Counted from the first letter of the stretch, positions 53,066 through 62,172 are shown. The stretch: 64,000 nt of DNA from an uncultured bacterium (GCA_949298985.1 CASFYV010000029.1:38457-102456), one strand, 5' to 3'. Made by a program: numbers and translations. The notes: a model not told the origin generated them from the letters alone.

Positions 53066-53780
53066 AAAATTTATTTCATTATTTATTTTATTTTCAATGT
53101 TTTCTTCACAAGTTTTTGCTTTTATAGAAGATAATTTTGTAAATTCTACTTTAGATAAGAATTTGAAAATAACACCGAGAGTTTATTATTTTATAGAAGA
53201 TGATTTTGTAAATTCTACTTTAGATAAGAATTTGAAAATAACACCGAGAGTTTATTATTTTATAGAAGATGATTTTGTAGAAATTGGTAAAAATAAATTG
53301 TTTAAGAAAAAGAAAGTTGTAATACAAGAGGAGCTTCCCACTCATAGTTCAAGTTTCAATAGAAAAATATTTCAAATTAGAGAATTTGATAATTCTACCC
53401 CGATTTTTATAAAAATTAAAAATAATATAACTACAAAACAAAAGCCTCAAGAGGGTGAAATAATAGAGTTTGAAGCTGTAAAAGAGTTTAAAATAAAAAA
53501 TAAAATATACCCTGAAGGTACAGTAATAAAAGCAAGAGTTGAAAATGTTTCACCTAATTATACTATTGGAACTCCAGCAGATATTGTTATTGGTAATTTT
53601 CAGATAGAAGGTGAGGCTTTGCGTGGAGAAATTTCAAAAACAGGAGCCAATAGAGCTTTATGGGTTAAACCAATATCTTATATCGGGACTTTTTTCTTTG
53701 GAGCAGGAGCTTTTTTGTTATTTATAAGAGGCGGGCATGCTAAGATTAATCAAAATGAAGTCTTCACTGTTTATTATTAA
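53034..53780 (+). CDS. secreted protein with recent internal tandem duplication
   Basis: 248 residues. Signal peptide of about 29 residues (cleavage near VFAF). Two and a third copies of a 23-residue unit beginning FIEDDFVNSTLDKN follow, then a beta-rich region (about 95-215) with GEIIEFEAVKEFKIK and PEGTVIKARVENV. There is one C-terminal membrane helix (about 215-232). It starts 32 bp inside the protease gene. Not a recognised family. The duplication makes this allele longer than its relatives are likely to be. Confidence 0.65.
   Translation: MIQRKKLSISKKFISLFILFSMFSSQVFAFIEDNFVNSTLDKNLKITPRVYYFIEDDFVNSTLDKNLKITPRVYYFIEDDFVEIGKNKLFKKKKVVIQEELPTHSSSFNRKIFQIREFDNSTPIFIKIKNNITTKQKPQEGEIIEFEAVKEFKIKNKIYPEGTVIKARVENVSPNYTIGTPADIVIGNFQIEGEALRGEISKTGANRALWVKPISYIGTFFFGAGAFLLFIRGGHAKINQNEVFTVYY
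53121..53280 (+). repeat. 69-bp in-frame tandem duplication
   Basis: Unit 1 at 53121-53189, unit 2 at 53190-53258, partial unit 3 from 53259. Units 1 and 2 differ at a single base (AAT/GAT, Asn to Asp), so the duplication is very recent or under gene conversion. Confidence 0.93.
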
Positions 53781-54645
53781 ATAATTTTTTTTCTAATTCT
53801 ATTGCGGTTTTAGTTTTTGCAAGTCCGCCTTGAGAAGTTTCTTTAAGCAATGGTGACATTAATTGTCCTGTAATTTTAAGAGTATCTACTATTTCATCTA
53901 ACGGAATTTTACTTTCAACTCCACATAATGCAAGTTCCGAAGCTGTTACAGCATGGATAGCCAAAAATGCATTTCTTTTGATACATGGAACTTCTACTAA
54001 CCCACAAACAGGATCACAAGTTAGGCCGAGTATGTTTTTTAAAGCAAGCGCTGTTGCTTGTAAAATTTCAAGAATATTTCCACCAAGCATTTGAGTTAGA
54101 GCTGCAGCTGCCATTGCGGAAGCAACTCCGCATTCTGCTTGGCATCCCGCGACGGCACCTGCAAGTTGTACTTTATTTGAAATAATAAGTCCAATAAGAC
54201 CGGCAGTCATTAGTCCATTAATTTGTTCTATTTCTGGAATCTTTTTTTCTTCTGCTACTGCAATTATTACAGATGGGACAATTCCGCAAGAACCTGCTGT
54301 TGGACAAGCTACTATTCTTCCCATTCTTAGATTCTCTTCTGCTGTTGCGAGTGCATATGTTATGATTTTTTCAAATGTTTTTCCCAAAATAGAAGCTGTT
54401 GTGTAGTACCTTTTTTGAAGCTTTTCACAATCATCTCCACACCATTCACTGATAGATTTTTCTGTTGATTTTAAGCCGTTTTTTACAGCTTCTTTCATTG
54501 CTAAAAGAGTTTCTAGTGTTTTTATCTTTATAACATCAAAATTCTCATCTTGTATAAAAGATTCTTCTTCTAAAGCTATCTCATAAATTTTTTTATTTTC
54601 AGTATTACATTTGTTAATTAATTCTTCAAAGGATAATATTGTCAT
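53764..54645 (-). CDS. sdaAA: L-serine dehydratase, alpha subunit
   Basis: Fe-S-dependent deamination of serine to pyruvate. 293 residues. Cluster and active-site Cys are in TAGSCGIVPS, CQAECGVASAMA and TCDPVCGLVEVPCIKRN. The 3' end overlaps the convergent secreted-protein gene by 17 bp. Two-subunit form, with the beta gene overlapping by 1 bp. Confidence 0.93.
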   Translation of the reverse strand: MTILSFEELINKCNTENKKIYEIALEEESFIQDENFDVIKIKTLETLLAMKEAVKNGLKSTEKSISEWCGDDCEKLQKRYYTTASILGKTFEKIITYALATAEENLRMGRIVACPTAGSCGIVPSVIIAVAEEKKIPEIEQINGLMTAGLIGLIISNKVQLAGAVAGCQAECGVASAMAAAALTQMLGGNILEILQATALALKNILGLTCDPVCGLVEVPCIKRNAFLAIHAVTASELALCGVESKIPLDEIVDTLKITGQLMSPLLKETSQGGLAKTKTAIELEKKLFNNKQ

Positions 54646-55298
54646 TATTTTAACTTTCTTATATTTGTCACAAAATATACATCTTTTATGTTTTTAACTT
54701 TTTCAACAACATCCTCTCCAATAGGTATGTCGAGAGCTATGTACATACTTGCTTGACCACCTTTTGAACTTCTTCCGCAATGAAGAGATGCTATATTAAC
54801 TTTTTGTTTTTGTATAATATCACTGACTGTCGAAATCATTCCAGGCTTATCTTTGTACATAAGCAAGAGTGTGTCGTATGAACCGTTTATATCTGTGCTA
54901 AATCCATTTATGTTATTAATTCTAATTTCTCCAGCTCCAACAGAGTCTCCGGAAATTGTCATTTTGTCATCAATAATTATGTCTACAGAATTAGGGTGTC
55001 TGGAGATATCTTGAATATAACTAAAGGAATAATCCACATTATTGACTGTTTCAAATATATTTTTTATTGAGCTATCGTCAACTTGATAGCCAAGAATTCC
55101 AGCTAAAAGGCCTTTATCAGTTCCGTGTCCAAAACCTGTCGTTGCAAATGAATTATAAAGTACAAATTTTACTTTTGAAAAAGGAGCATTGTATATATTT
55201 CTTGCCATTAAACCTAGTCGAACAGCTCCTGCTGTATGAGAACTCGAAGGACCAACCATTATAGGAGAAATTACTGAAAAAATAGATTTTTGTTCCAT
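54645..55298 (-). CDS. sdaAB: L-serine dehydratase, beta subunit
   Basis: 217 residues. N-terminal SerDH_beta domain with IGPSSSHTAGA-type VGPSSSHTAGAVRLG. C-terminal ACT domain (about 140-217; MYKDKPGMISTVSDII) likely for serine-linked regulation. Between the response-regulator gene (2 bp upstream) and sdaAA. Confidence 0.93.
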   Translation of the reverse strand: MEQKSIFSVISPIMVGPSSSHTAGAVRLGLMARNIYNAPFSKVKFVLYNSFATTGFGHGTDKGLLAGILGYQVDDSSIKNIFETVNNVDYSFSYIQDISRHPNSVDIIIDDKMTISGDSVGAGEIRINNINGFSTDINGSYDTLLLMYKDKPGMISTVSDIIQKQKVNIASLHCGRSSKGGQASMYIALDIPIGEDVVEKVKNIKDVYFVTNIRKLK

Positions 55299-55300
55299 TT

Positions 55301-55912
55301 TTAATAATCATCCTCGTCTTCATTTTTTTTATCATTTATATAATTCGACATTATATTGAATAATGAATTTTGCCAGTCACTATTTTTTTCAAGGAAAAAA
55401 TCTGCACCTCTATTTTTGCATTGTTGTTCTATTTCTTTTCTAGGAGATGCTGTTATAACACCTACAATTGTTTTTTTACCGGCATTTGCAGCTATTTTTT
55501 TTAACTCTGTTAGTAATATAAACCCTTCTCTTTCCGTCGGAATGAATAAATCCATAACAACATATTCATAATTTCTTTTTTTGAACTTGTTCACAGCATC
55601 ATAAATTTCTTGTGAACAATCTATATCATAATCAAACTCTGACAACAAAACTTTTAATTGATATGTTATAACTCCCAAATCATCTACTATTAAAATAGCT
55701 GGACCTGTTGGGACATTCTCTTCCTCTACAATAGGAGATAGTGCTTTACTTTGTATCGGTTTTTTTGCATTCGCATTTAATTCTTTTAAAGTGTCAACAA
55801 TATTTAATAATTGTTTTTTTAAATCTATCAAATCAAAGTTTTTTGGACATTTAGCGTTGGTAATATTAAAAAATAATTCCAAAAATTCATCGTCTAAATC
55901 TATTGTTGTCAT
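55301..55912 (-). CDS. response-regulator receiver protein without output domain
   Basis: 203 residues. A helical N-terminal part (1-70), then a receiver domain: ILIVDDLGV with the acidic pair, phospho-Asp in YVVMDLFIPTEREG, Thr in GVITASPR, and Lys in FLEKNSDW. No DNA-binding domain. First gene of the unit with sdaAB-sdaAA; whether it senses amino-acid use is a guess. Confidence 0.8.
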   Translation of the reverse strand: MTTIDLDDEFLELFFNITNAKCPKNFDLIDLKKQLLNIVDTLKELNANAKKPIQSKALSPIVEEENVPTGPAILIVDDLGVITYQLKVLLSEFDYDIDCSQEIYDAVNKFKKRNYEYVVMDLFIPTEREGFILLTELKKIAANAGKKTIVGVITASPRKEIEQQCKNRGADFFLEKNSDWQNSLFNIMSNYINDKKNEDEDDY

Positions 55913-56016
55913 ATCTTCTCCTAGTAATAAGCTATTTAAATTATAACATGTTGTTTTTAATATTGTAAATATCTTTACTCCTTTGTTTAAATTATTTTCT
56001 TTTTTTTTAATTGCGT

Positions 56017-56022
56017 TATAAT
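56017..56022 (+). promoter_or_regulatory. -10 box, leaderless arrangement
   Basis: TATAAT 6 nt before the ATG at 56029, no Shine-Dalgarno. The -35 is poor (T-rich). Confidence 0.45.
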
Positions 56023-56028
56023 TTGGTT

Positions 56029-56895
56029 ATGAAGAAAATTTTATCTATTATTACATTATTTATTTGTTTACTTAATCCGGTTTTTGCTGATGACGGTAAT
56101 AAAAATTATTTTTATAATTTTTTTAATAATGATTCAAAGGAAATCAGATCATTATTAAAAGCTCAAGTTAAATATGCTAATAGAACTAATTTTAAAAAAT
56201 TTATTTCAACGTACGATGAAAGTTATTTAAATGCTGATGGCTTAGATCTTGAAAAATATTCAAACTTGGTAAAAGATGTTTGGAATAGTTATCATAATAT
56301 TGAATATAGATTAGAGATAAAAAATATAGCTATCAATGATGATAAAGCTATTGTGGAAGTTGTCGAAACTTCTAATGCTGTAATTCCTGCAGAAGCAAAA
56401 ATGGAAGGAACTTTAAATAGTATTTCAAATAGCATTTATTATTTAAAAAAGGTTGATGGAAAGTGGAAGGTTTATTCCGATAAAGTTAAAACTGAAAATA
56501 CTTCTATGTTATATGGTGATGCAAGATTTTTAGATATTTCATTGACTGCTCCAAATGAAATAGAAGCTAATACAGAATATACAGCATCTTTAGAATTTGT
56601 TCCTCCAGAGGGAGTTATTGCAATCGCTTCAATTGCTAATGATAAGGTTGAATATCCACAAAAACAAGCAAAAGAAGTTTTTAGAAAGCTTCCGGAGGAT
56701 AATATTTTAGAAAGATTATTTGTTTCAAATTCTGATAATATGAATGAGTACGTAGTGGCTTCTATTGGCTTAACTAAGGCTGATATTACAGATTTGAGTA
56801 TAAAGTTAAGCTTAACTGGATTTGGGTATCAAATAACAAGAGTCAATGTAATTCCTGTTAAAGAGGATAGAGATGCGGAAAACAATGTCAAGTAA
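56029..56895 (+). CDS. secreted protein of unknown function (NTF2-like first domain possible)
   Basis: 288 residues from the ATG at 56029; an upstream TTG (56011) lies within the -10 region. Signal peptide of about 20 residues (LLNPVFADD). Residues about 35-150 look like an NTF2-like fold (YANRTNFKKFISTYDESYLN, VEVVETSN, LKKVDGKWKVYSD). The second half is beta-rich, possibly immunoglobulin-like. Its 3' end overlaps lspA by 23 bp. Confidence 0.65.
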   Translation: MKKILSIITLFICLLNPVFADDGNKNYFYNFFNNDSKEIRSLLKAQVKYANRTNFKKFISTYDESYLNADGLDLEKYSNLVKDVWNSYHNIEYRLEIKNIAINDDKAIVEVVETSNAVIPAEAKMEGTLNSISNSIYYLKKVDGKWKVYSDKVKTENTSMLYGDARFLDISLTAPNEIEANTEYTASLEFVPPEGVIAIASIANDKVEYPQKQAKEVFRKLPEDNILERLFVSNSDNMNEYVVASIGLTKADITDLSIKLSLTGFGYQITRVNVIPVKEDRDAENNVK

Positions 56896-57364
56896 TGCAA
56901 AAATAGTATATTTTTTTATTTCGACAATATTTTTTGTGTTGTTTGATAAATATGTGACAAACTTGATTTTGGATAATTTAAAGAATTTACCTCAAAATCC
57001 ATTTTTTGATTTTTTTTATGTGGAAAATACAGGTGCTGCTTTTAGTATTTTGGATAATTATAAATGGTTTTTAATAATTTTTGCTGTTTTAGCTATTTTG
57101 ATGATAGTAATTTCGGTACTTAAAAATATTAGAAAAGCTTCGAGTTTAGCAGTTTTTTGGACAGCCATATTGATTGCAGGTATTTTTTGTAATGTTTATG
57201 AAAGAATAATTTTCGGTTATGTTAGAGATTTTATAAAGTTAAATTTTGTTAATTTTCCTGTTTTTAATATCTCTGATGTTTTTATTAATATTGGTGTTTT
57301 TGCTATAGTTATAATTATTATAAAGAATAATTATTCTAATAAAATTAATGAAGATAGTAATTGA
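56873..57364 (+). CDS. lspA: lipoprotein signal peptidase
   Basis: 163 residues, four hydrophobic helices. Aspartyl-protease motifs: YVENTGAAFSI, the first Asp in YVRDFI, and the second Asp in FNISDVFIN. It implies lipoproteins mature by the standard route here. It starts inside the preceding gene with GAGG upstream and overlaps the rlu gene by 17 bp. Confidence 0.93.
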   Translation: MRKTMSSNAKIVYFFISTIFFVLFDKYVTNLILDNLKNLPQNPFFDFFYVENTGAAFSILDNYKWFLIIFAVLAILMIVISVLKNIRKASSLAVFWTAILIAGIFCNVYERIIFGYVRDFIKLNFVNFPVFNISDVFINIGVFAIVIIIIKNNYSNKINEDSN

Positions 57365-58253
57365 TGAATTAAATGAAGAAAAACGTTTAGATGTATATCT
57401 TGCAGAGTATTTGCAAGATTTTTCGCGTTCAAGAATTCAGGCTGAAATAAAAAAAGGAAATGTATTATTAAATTCAAAAAATGTTAAACCTTCGTGTATT
57501 ATAAAACCGGAGGATGTTGTTGAATTAAATATACAAGATGATGTAAATAAAATTTTACCGGAGGATATTCCTTTGGACATTGTTTGGGAAGATGAGAATA
57601 TGCTTGTTGTTAATAAACCTTCCGGTATGTTAACTCATCCAACTAATATAGAAACGTCGGGTACTTTAGTAAATGCATTATTGAATTATTGTGGTAATAA
57701 TTTATCAGATATAAATGGGGTATTTCGCAGAGGTGTATTACATAGACTAGATAGAAATACTTCAGGTTTGTTAATGATTGCAAAAAATAATTTAGCTCAT
57801 GAATATCTAGTAAGTGAAATGAAAGCTGGAAGGATAGAAAAAAAATATAGGGCGATTGTTGCCGGAGTAATTAATGAAGATGAATTTGTTATCAATAAGC
57901 CACTAGGAAGAAATCCTAATCAACCTCATAAAATGGCTATAATTGAAAATGGGAAAGAAAGTATTTCAAAAGTTAAAGTTCTGGAACGTTTTAAAGAGGC
58001 TACTTTAATTGAAGTGCATTTAATAACAGGAAGAACTCATCAAATTAGGGTTCATTTATCAAGTATAGGACATCCTGTCTATAATGATACTCTTTATGGT
58101 TTTGGAAAAATGAAAATAAAAACGCAAGAACAAGTTTTGCAATCATATAAGTTGACATTTTCAAAACCTTTTAATGGAGAAATATTGTCTTTTGAAATTT
58201 CAGAAGATGAAAAATTTACAAAGGTTATTAATTATTTAAAATCACAAAATTAA
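57348..58253 (+). CDS. RluA/RluD-family pseudouridine synthase
   Basis: 301 residues. N-terminal S4 RNA-binding domain (about 1-70), catalytic HRLDRNTSGLLMIAKN with the Asp, and GRTHQIRVHLSSIGHPVYND. Likely modifies 23S rRNA as RluD does; the exact target is not decided. The stop overlaps the convergent sigma-factor gene by 4 bp. Confidence 0.92.
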   Translation: MKIVIDELNEEKRLDVYLAEYLQDFSRSRIQAEIKKGNVLLNSKNVKPSCIIKPEDVVELNIQDDVNKILPEDIPLDIVWEDENMLVVNKPSGMLTHPTNIETSGTLVNALLNYCGNNLSDINGVFRRGVLHRLDRNTSGLLMIAKNNLAHEYLVSEMKAGRIEKKYRAIVAGVINEDEFVINKPLGRNPNQPHKMAIIENGKESISKVKVLERFKEATLIEVHLITGRTHQIRVHLSSIGHPVYNDTLYGFGKMKIKTQEQVLQSYKLTFSKPFNGEILSFEISEDEKFTKVINYLKSQN

Positions 58254-59065
58254 ATAATACTTTTTTTAAGTCTTTCAGAACGATTTTCACTAAGTAAATT
58301 TTTCAATTTCATAATAGCTTGAGCATGAAGTTGTGAAATTCTGGATTCAGAAACGTTTATAGTTTCTCCAATTTCTTTTAAAGTCATGTTTTCGTGATAA
58401 TAAAGAACCATGATAGTTCTTTCTCTTTCAGGCAGTCTCTTCAAAGCATTCTCCAATTCTTTTTTTACATCTTTTTCTTCCATTTGTTCATGCGGAGCTA
58501 GTGTATGAGAATCTTGAATCGTGTCAATAATTTCTAAATCTCCGTCTGAAGAACCTTTTTTTTCATATATTGAAGTGACTGTTGTATCTTCTGCTAATAA
58601 TTGTTCTACTTTTTCTCGTTCTATACCTAAGTAAGTTGCAATTTCAGAGTTTGTTGCAGATCTACCATATTGTTTTTTTAATAATTCTTGTGCTTCTTTG
58701 ACGTCTTTAATTTTTTTTCTTACGCTTCTAGGTAAGAAATCTTGAGATCTGATTTTGTCAATAATATTTCCTCTAATTCTTACAAGAGCGTATGTTTCAA
58801 ATCTCGCACCCATTTTAGGAGTGTATTTTTCAATTGCATCAATTAAGCCTTCTACTCCGTAACTTGAAATATCTTCGTATGAAAATGTTGGAGGTAGGGC
58901 TACTTTAACACGTCCGACAACATATCTTGTTAGGTAAATGTATTGAAGGATGAGAGCATCTCTAAGAGCTTTGTTTTCATGGTCATCAAAATACTTAGCC
59001 CACATTTCGGCTAATTCTTCATTTGAAACTCTTTTAATATTTTTATAAGATGTATCCTGTTCCAT
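58250..59065 (-). CDS. fliA: FliA/WhiG-type (sigma-28 family) RNA polymerase sigma factor
   Basis: 271 residues. Region 2: FSYEDISSYGVEGLIDAIEK then GARFETYALVRIRGNIIDKI and RSQDFLPRSVRKK. Region 3: SATNSEIATYLGI. Region 4: LPERERTIMVLYYHENMTLK and then NVSESRISQLHAQAI. The spacing and RSQDFxPRSVR favour the sigma-28 group over SigB/F. No flagellar gene is in this window, so its regulon may be other than motility. Three sigma-28-like promoters occur in the window. Confidence 0.87.
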   Translation of the reverse strand: MEQDTSYKNIKRVSNEELAEMWAKYFDDHENKALRDALILQYIYLTRYVVGRVKVALPPTFSYEDISSYGVEGLIDAIEKYTPKMGARFETYALVRIRGNIIDKIRSQDFLPRSVRKKIKDVKEAQELLKKQYGRSATNSEIATYLGIEREKVEQLLAEDTTVTSIYEKKGSSDGDLEIIDTIQDSHTLAPHEQMEEKDVKKELENALKRLPERERTIMVLYYHENMTLKEIGETINVSESRISQLHAQAIMKLKNLLSENRSERLKKSII

Positions 59066-59145
59066 CCCTCTCGTGTCCCAATAAAAACATGTCTCATTCT
59101 ATTGTAACGTTTTATTAAGAAATAGCTATCATATATATAGATGAA

Positions 59146-59163
59146 ATTGTTAAAATTTGTTAA
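59146..59163. promoter_or_regulatory. HLR1-like direct repeat between the sigma factor and 59246 genes
   Basis: ATTGTTAAAATTTGTTAA; on the minus strand TTAACAAA-TT-TTAACAAT, each block one mismatch from HLR1. It lies in the divergent region of the sigma factor and a secreted Tyr-rich protein. Confidence 0.3.
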
Positions 59164-59245
59164 ATATTTGAATAGCCTCTAATTATGCCGAATTGGCTTA
59201 TGTGTAAATTGAGAATTTGTTTTTTAATAAAATTGGAGGATTTTT

Positions 59246-59896
59246 ATGTGTAGTTTAAAAATTAGATTTTTAGTATTTCTTTTTATATTTCAGTTTTTAA
59301 ATGTATCGGTATTTGCAAGAACTGTTGTGACTCAAACTCCGGTTTATCCGCATTATAATAGTTATTACAATAATTATAATAATATTGCTCGAACAAATTC
59401 ATTGAGAAATTCTTATTATAATCCAAGGCATCGTTTATATAGAAATCATAATAATTATGCTTATAAACCTTATTATAATAAATCTTTTTCTGATTTAAAT
59501 GCCTTAGAAAAATATTCTTTGAATAAAACGTATTCAAGAGAAAGTGATTTGCAAAGACTGCAAAGATTAGAGATGCAAGCTTTTGGTGCTGTACAAAGTG
59601 GTGATATAAGTACCAGATATGATAATGTGAGAAATGCTATACTATCAAGGCCAAAACAAAATTATAAAACTTCTTTATTGAGAAATATCGGTAATTATTT
59701 TTCAGGACAGATGACGGGGTTTACTCCTTCTTTTTCTAATGATCCTTTCTTTTCTGACTCAAGTTTTTCGAGGTTCCCTTATCCCACAAGTTATGGTAAT
59801 CGTTCTTATGACCAAGTTTCAGGTCCTTTAAGGAGTGGTTATTTTATAAATGATTATGGAACTTCATCAGGTGCTGGGGTAAAAATTCTTGATTAA
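59246..59896 (+). CDS. secreted Tyr/Asn-rich protein
   Basis: 216 residues. Signal peptide of about 24 residues (SVFA). Low-complexity Tyr/Asn/Arg region (about 30-75), then LEKYSLNKTYSRESDLQRLQ followed by RLEMQAFGAVQSGDI. The RLxRLExxAFG pattern, as I recall it, recurs in secreted proteins of Melainabacteria and cyanobacteria. The Ser/Phe-rich C terminus is probably disordered. Good GGAGG site. Surface location inferred. Confidence 0.65.
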   Translation: MCSLKIRFLVFLFIFQFLNVSVFARTVVTQTPVYPHYNSYYNNYNNIARTNSLRNSYYNPRHRLYRNHNNYAYKPYYNKSFSDLNALEKYSLNKTYSRESDLQRLQRLEMQAFGAVQSGDISTRYDNVRNAILSRPKQNYKTSLLRNIGNYFSGQMTGFTPSFSNDPFFSDSSFSRFPYPTSYGNRSYDQVSGPLRSGYFINDYGTSSGAGVKILD

Positions 59897-59909
59897 TTTT
59901 TATAAAGAG

Positions 59910-59950
59910 CTCCCAAATCAAATTTTAAAATGATTTGGGAGAATGTTTTA
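59910..59950 (+). terminator. intrinsic terminator of the 59246 gene
   Basis: Stem CTCCCAAATCA / TGATTTGGGAG with a 10-nt loop, followed by AATGTTTT. Confidence 0.75.
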
Positions 59951-60232
59951 AGGAAGGATAATGTTAAAGGATGCTCCATAATAAGGATAGCTGTAATAAC
60001 CTATTTCACAATATTGGTAAGGATGATTCCAACAGCAGCGCCTGGCTAACACCCCGCCTATTACGGCATTTCTGGAATAGTATTTGGGATGATGTTTAAT
60101 ATGTGGCGGATGATGATATCCAGGACCTGCAACTACTCTATGTCCTTTTGCATGTGGAGGCGGGGCTGCAAAAGCTGGAATTGCTAGATTGAGAGCAGAT
60201 AATAAACAAAAAATTGATAAAACTTTTTTCAT
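59948..60232 (-). CDS. small secreted His/Pro/Tyr-rich protein
   Basis: 94 residues. Signal peptide of about 22 residues (AFAAPP). The mature part is rich in His, Pro and Tyr (YHHPPHIKHHPKYY), with a Cys pair (RRCCWNHPYQYC), consistent with metal binding or a wall-associated role. Not a named family. Confidence 0.65.
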   Translation of the reverse strand: MKKVLSIFCLLSALNLAIPAFAAPPPHAKGHRVVAGPGYHHPPHIKHHPKYYSRNAVIGGVLARRCCWNHPYQYCEIGYYSYPYYGASFNIILP

Positions 60233-60325
60233 ACAAAAACCCTCCTATTTTACACTTTACTAAAAGACTTTTTATGTTTCTTATTTGTATAACGATTTGA
60301 ATATAAAATTGTTCATAAAATAAGT

Positions 60326-60359
60326 AAGGCGGATTTTGTAGAATACAAAATCCGCCTTA
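60326..60359 (-). terminator. intrinsic terminator of pepA
   Basis: 15-bp stem AAGGCGGATTTTGTA / TACAAAATCCGCCTT, 19 bp after the pepA stop. The minus-strand tail is ACTTATTTTA. Confidence 0.8.
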
Positions 60360-60377
60360 TGTTCCATATAAAAAAGA

Positions 60378-61781
60378 CTAGCCTTGGGCTAAAATGTAAT
60401 TTAAAAGAGTTCTTACTCCTGCGCCTGTTGCACCTTTAATTAATTCTTTTTGAGGTTTCTCAAGGAAAGCGACTCCTGCAATATCAATATGAGCCCATTT
60501 CACATCTTTTACAAATTTTTGTAAAAATACGCCGGCAGTAGAAGCTCCACCCCAGCGAGAGCCTGTATTTTTCATATCTGCAATGTCACTTTTTAAGCTA
60601 TCAAAGTATTCTTCCCAAAGAGGTAATTTCCAATATCTTTCACCACTTTTTTCTGCTGTAGTAATTAATTCGTTTATCATAGAATCATCATTACCCATAA
60701 TACCTGCAGCATTAGATCCAAGTGCTACCATACAAGCACCTGTAAGAGTTGCAATATCAATTACTTCATCAACTCCTAATTCACAAGCGTAGCAAAGAGC
60801 ATCTGCAAGAGTAAGTCTTCCTTCCGCATCAGTATTATCTACTTCTATAGTTTTGCCGTTTTTAGCTGTTAAAATATCACCAGGCTTGTAGGCACTACAT
60901 CCAGGCATATTTTCACAAGCTGCGATAATTCCATGGACTTCTACTTGTGGGTGGAATTCTTTTAAAATACTCATAATGCCTAAAACACAAGCTGCCCCTG
61001 ACATATCATCTTTCATTGTAAGCATTGATGAAGGTGGTTTGATATCAAGTCCACCACTATCAAATGTTATACCTTTACCGATTATAGCGATTCTCTTTTT
61101 AGGATTAGCTACTGAATATTTCATATGAATGAATTTAGGTTCTTGAATGCTACCTTTAGCTACTGCTAGGAATGCTCCCATTCCCATTTTTTCGCACTCT
61201 TCTTTATCATAAATTTTTGTTTCTAATCCAAAATCACAAGCAATTGCAGCAAGTTCACTTGGTGTTGCATATTGAGCAGGTTCATTTGCAAGATTTCTTG
61301 TAAATGCCATAGCTGAAGCTATTTTTTCAGCTTTATTTACTAAATCTTGATTTGCTTGTACATAGATTTCTTTTACTTTGTTATCTTTTTTTTCTGATTT
61401 GTATTTATCAAATGTATAATCTGCAATAAAAGCTCCCATCGCAAATTGTTCTGAATAGTCAAATTCAATTCCATCTAATGAGAATGCAACAGTTTTTGCT
61501 TCCATCTGCATTGCTTTTTTTATAGCTTTAGCAACTGCTTCTCTTAGCTTATTGGGATTAAGTTCTTCTTTTTTACCAAGTCCAAGGATAAGAACTTTTC
61601 TATAGATTTCTTTTCCATAGGTAGGAAGAAGATATGTTTCTCCAAACTTTCCTTTAAAATTATCTTGGTCTATAGCATAAGTATTTGCTAACTCACTAGA
61701 AGTTTTTTCTCCTTCGAACATGCTAACAACTAAGATATCTGATTCTATGTTTTTAGAATTCTCTACAACCTTAATTTCCAT
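60378..61781 (-). CDS. pepA: leucyl aminopeptidase (M17)
   Basis: 467 residues. Metal/active-site motifs: GKGITFDSGGLDIKPPSSM (Lys and Asp ligands), MKDDMSGAACVLG, and NTDAEGRLTLADAL. The N-terminal domain is of normal size. Cytosolic hexameric enzyme by family. Start preceded by GGAGA. Confidence 0.95.
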   Translation of the reverse strand: MEIKVVENSKNIESDILVVSMFEGEKTSSELANTYAIDQDNFKGKFGETYLLPTYGKEIYRKVLILGLGKKEELNPNKLREAVAKAIKKAMQMEAKTVAFSLDGIEFDYSEQFAMGAFIADYTFDKYKSEKKDNKVKEIYVQANQDLVNKAEKIASAMAFTRNLANEPAQYATPSELAAIACDFGLETKIYDKEECEKMGMGAFLAVAKGSIQEPKFIHMKYSVANPKKRIAIIGKGITFDSGGLDIKPPSSMLTMKDDMSGAACVLGIMSILKEFHPQVEVHGIIAACENMPGCSAYKPGDILTAKNGKTIEVDNTDAEGRLTLADALCYACELGVDEVIDIATLTGACMVALGSNAAGIMGNDDSMINELITTAEKSGERYWKLPLWEEYFDSLKSDIADMKNTGSRWGGASTAGVFLQKFVKDVKWAHIDIAGVAFLEKPQKELIKGATGAGVRTLLNYILAQG

Positions 61782-61865
61782 ATAGAATCTCCTTTCTTTT
61801 TAAGTGTATTTTAGCTAATAAAGAAAGGTTTTTAAATACTTTAATCGGATTATAAAATAAAATAT

Positions 61866-61894
61866 TTGACAATAAAAAATGTTTGTTTTACTAT
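61866..61894 (+). promoter_or_regulatory. sigma-70-type promoter of tRNA-Val
   Basis: TTGACA (61866-61871), 17 bp, TACTAT (61889-61894). The start would be about 6 nt before the tRNA. Confidence 0.65.
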
Positions 61895-61906
61895 AGATTG
61901 TGTTGA

Positions 61907-61982
61907 GGGCGTTTAGCTCAGTTGGTAGAGCGTCTCCCTTACAAGGAGAGGGTCAGAAGTTCGAGTCTTCTAACGCCCACCA
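61907..61982 (+). tRNA. tRNA-Val (TAC)
   Basis: 76 nt with encoded CCA. Acceptor GGGCGTT / AACGCCC, anticodon stem TCTCC / GGAGA enclosing CTTACAA (TAC), T-arm AGAAGTTCGAGTCTTCT. Confidence 0.96.
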
Positions 61983-61983
61983 T

Positions 61984-62021
61984 AAAAGAGATGATGACAT
62001 TAGTTATCATCTCTTTTATTT
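61984..62021 (+). terminator. intrinsic terminator of tRNA-Val
   Basis: Stem AAAAGAGATGAT / ATCATCTCTTTT directly after the CCA end, then ATTTTG. Confidence 0.85.
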
Positions 62022-62128
62022 TGAGTGTTTTGATAGCGAGAACTTCCAATATGCGAAACATATTCAAAGAAGTTCTGCGGATTTGCGAACGTACGATCTG
62101 AAGTTAGTAAAGATTGAGAAAATATGAA

Positions 62129-62157
62129 GAATATTAAAACGTAATGTTTTAATATTC
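62129..62157 (-). terminator. probable terminator of the 62173 gene
   Basis: 12-bp stem GAATATTAAAAC / GTTTTAATATTC, 16 bp beyond the stop; T-rich after it on the minus strand. The 62022-62128 stretch holds nothing recognised. Confidence 0.6.
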
Positions 62158-62172
62158 AGATTTTAGTTGCTT

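Noticed and set aside
59181..59196. GCCGAATT before the 59246 gene as another sigma-28 promoter
   Set aside because: The sequence at the -35 distance is TTTGAATA, not TAAAG-like, and no TTTTGTAA element lies 17 bp further up.
61900..62127. 75-codon plus-strand ORF starting at tRNA-Val
   Set aside because: It reads through the tRNA and its terminator.
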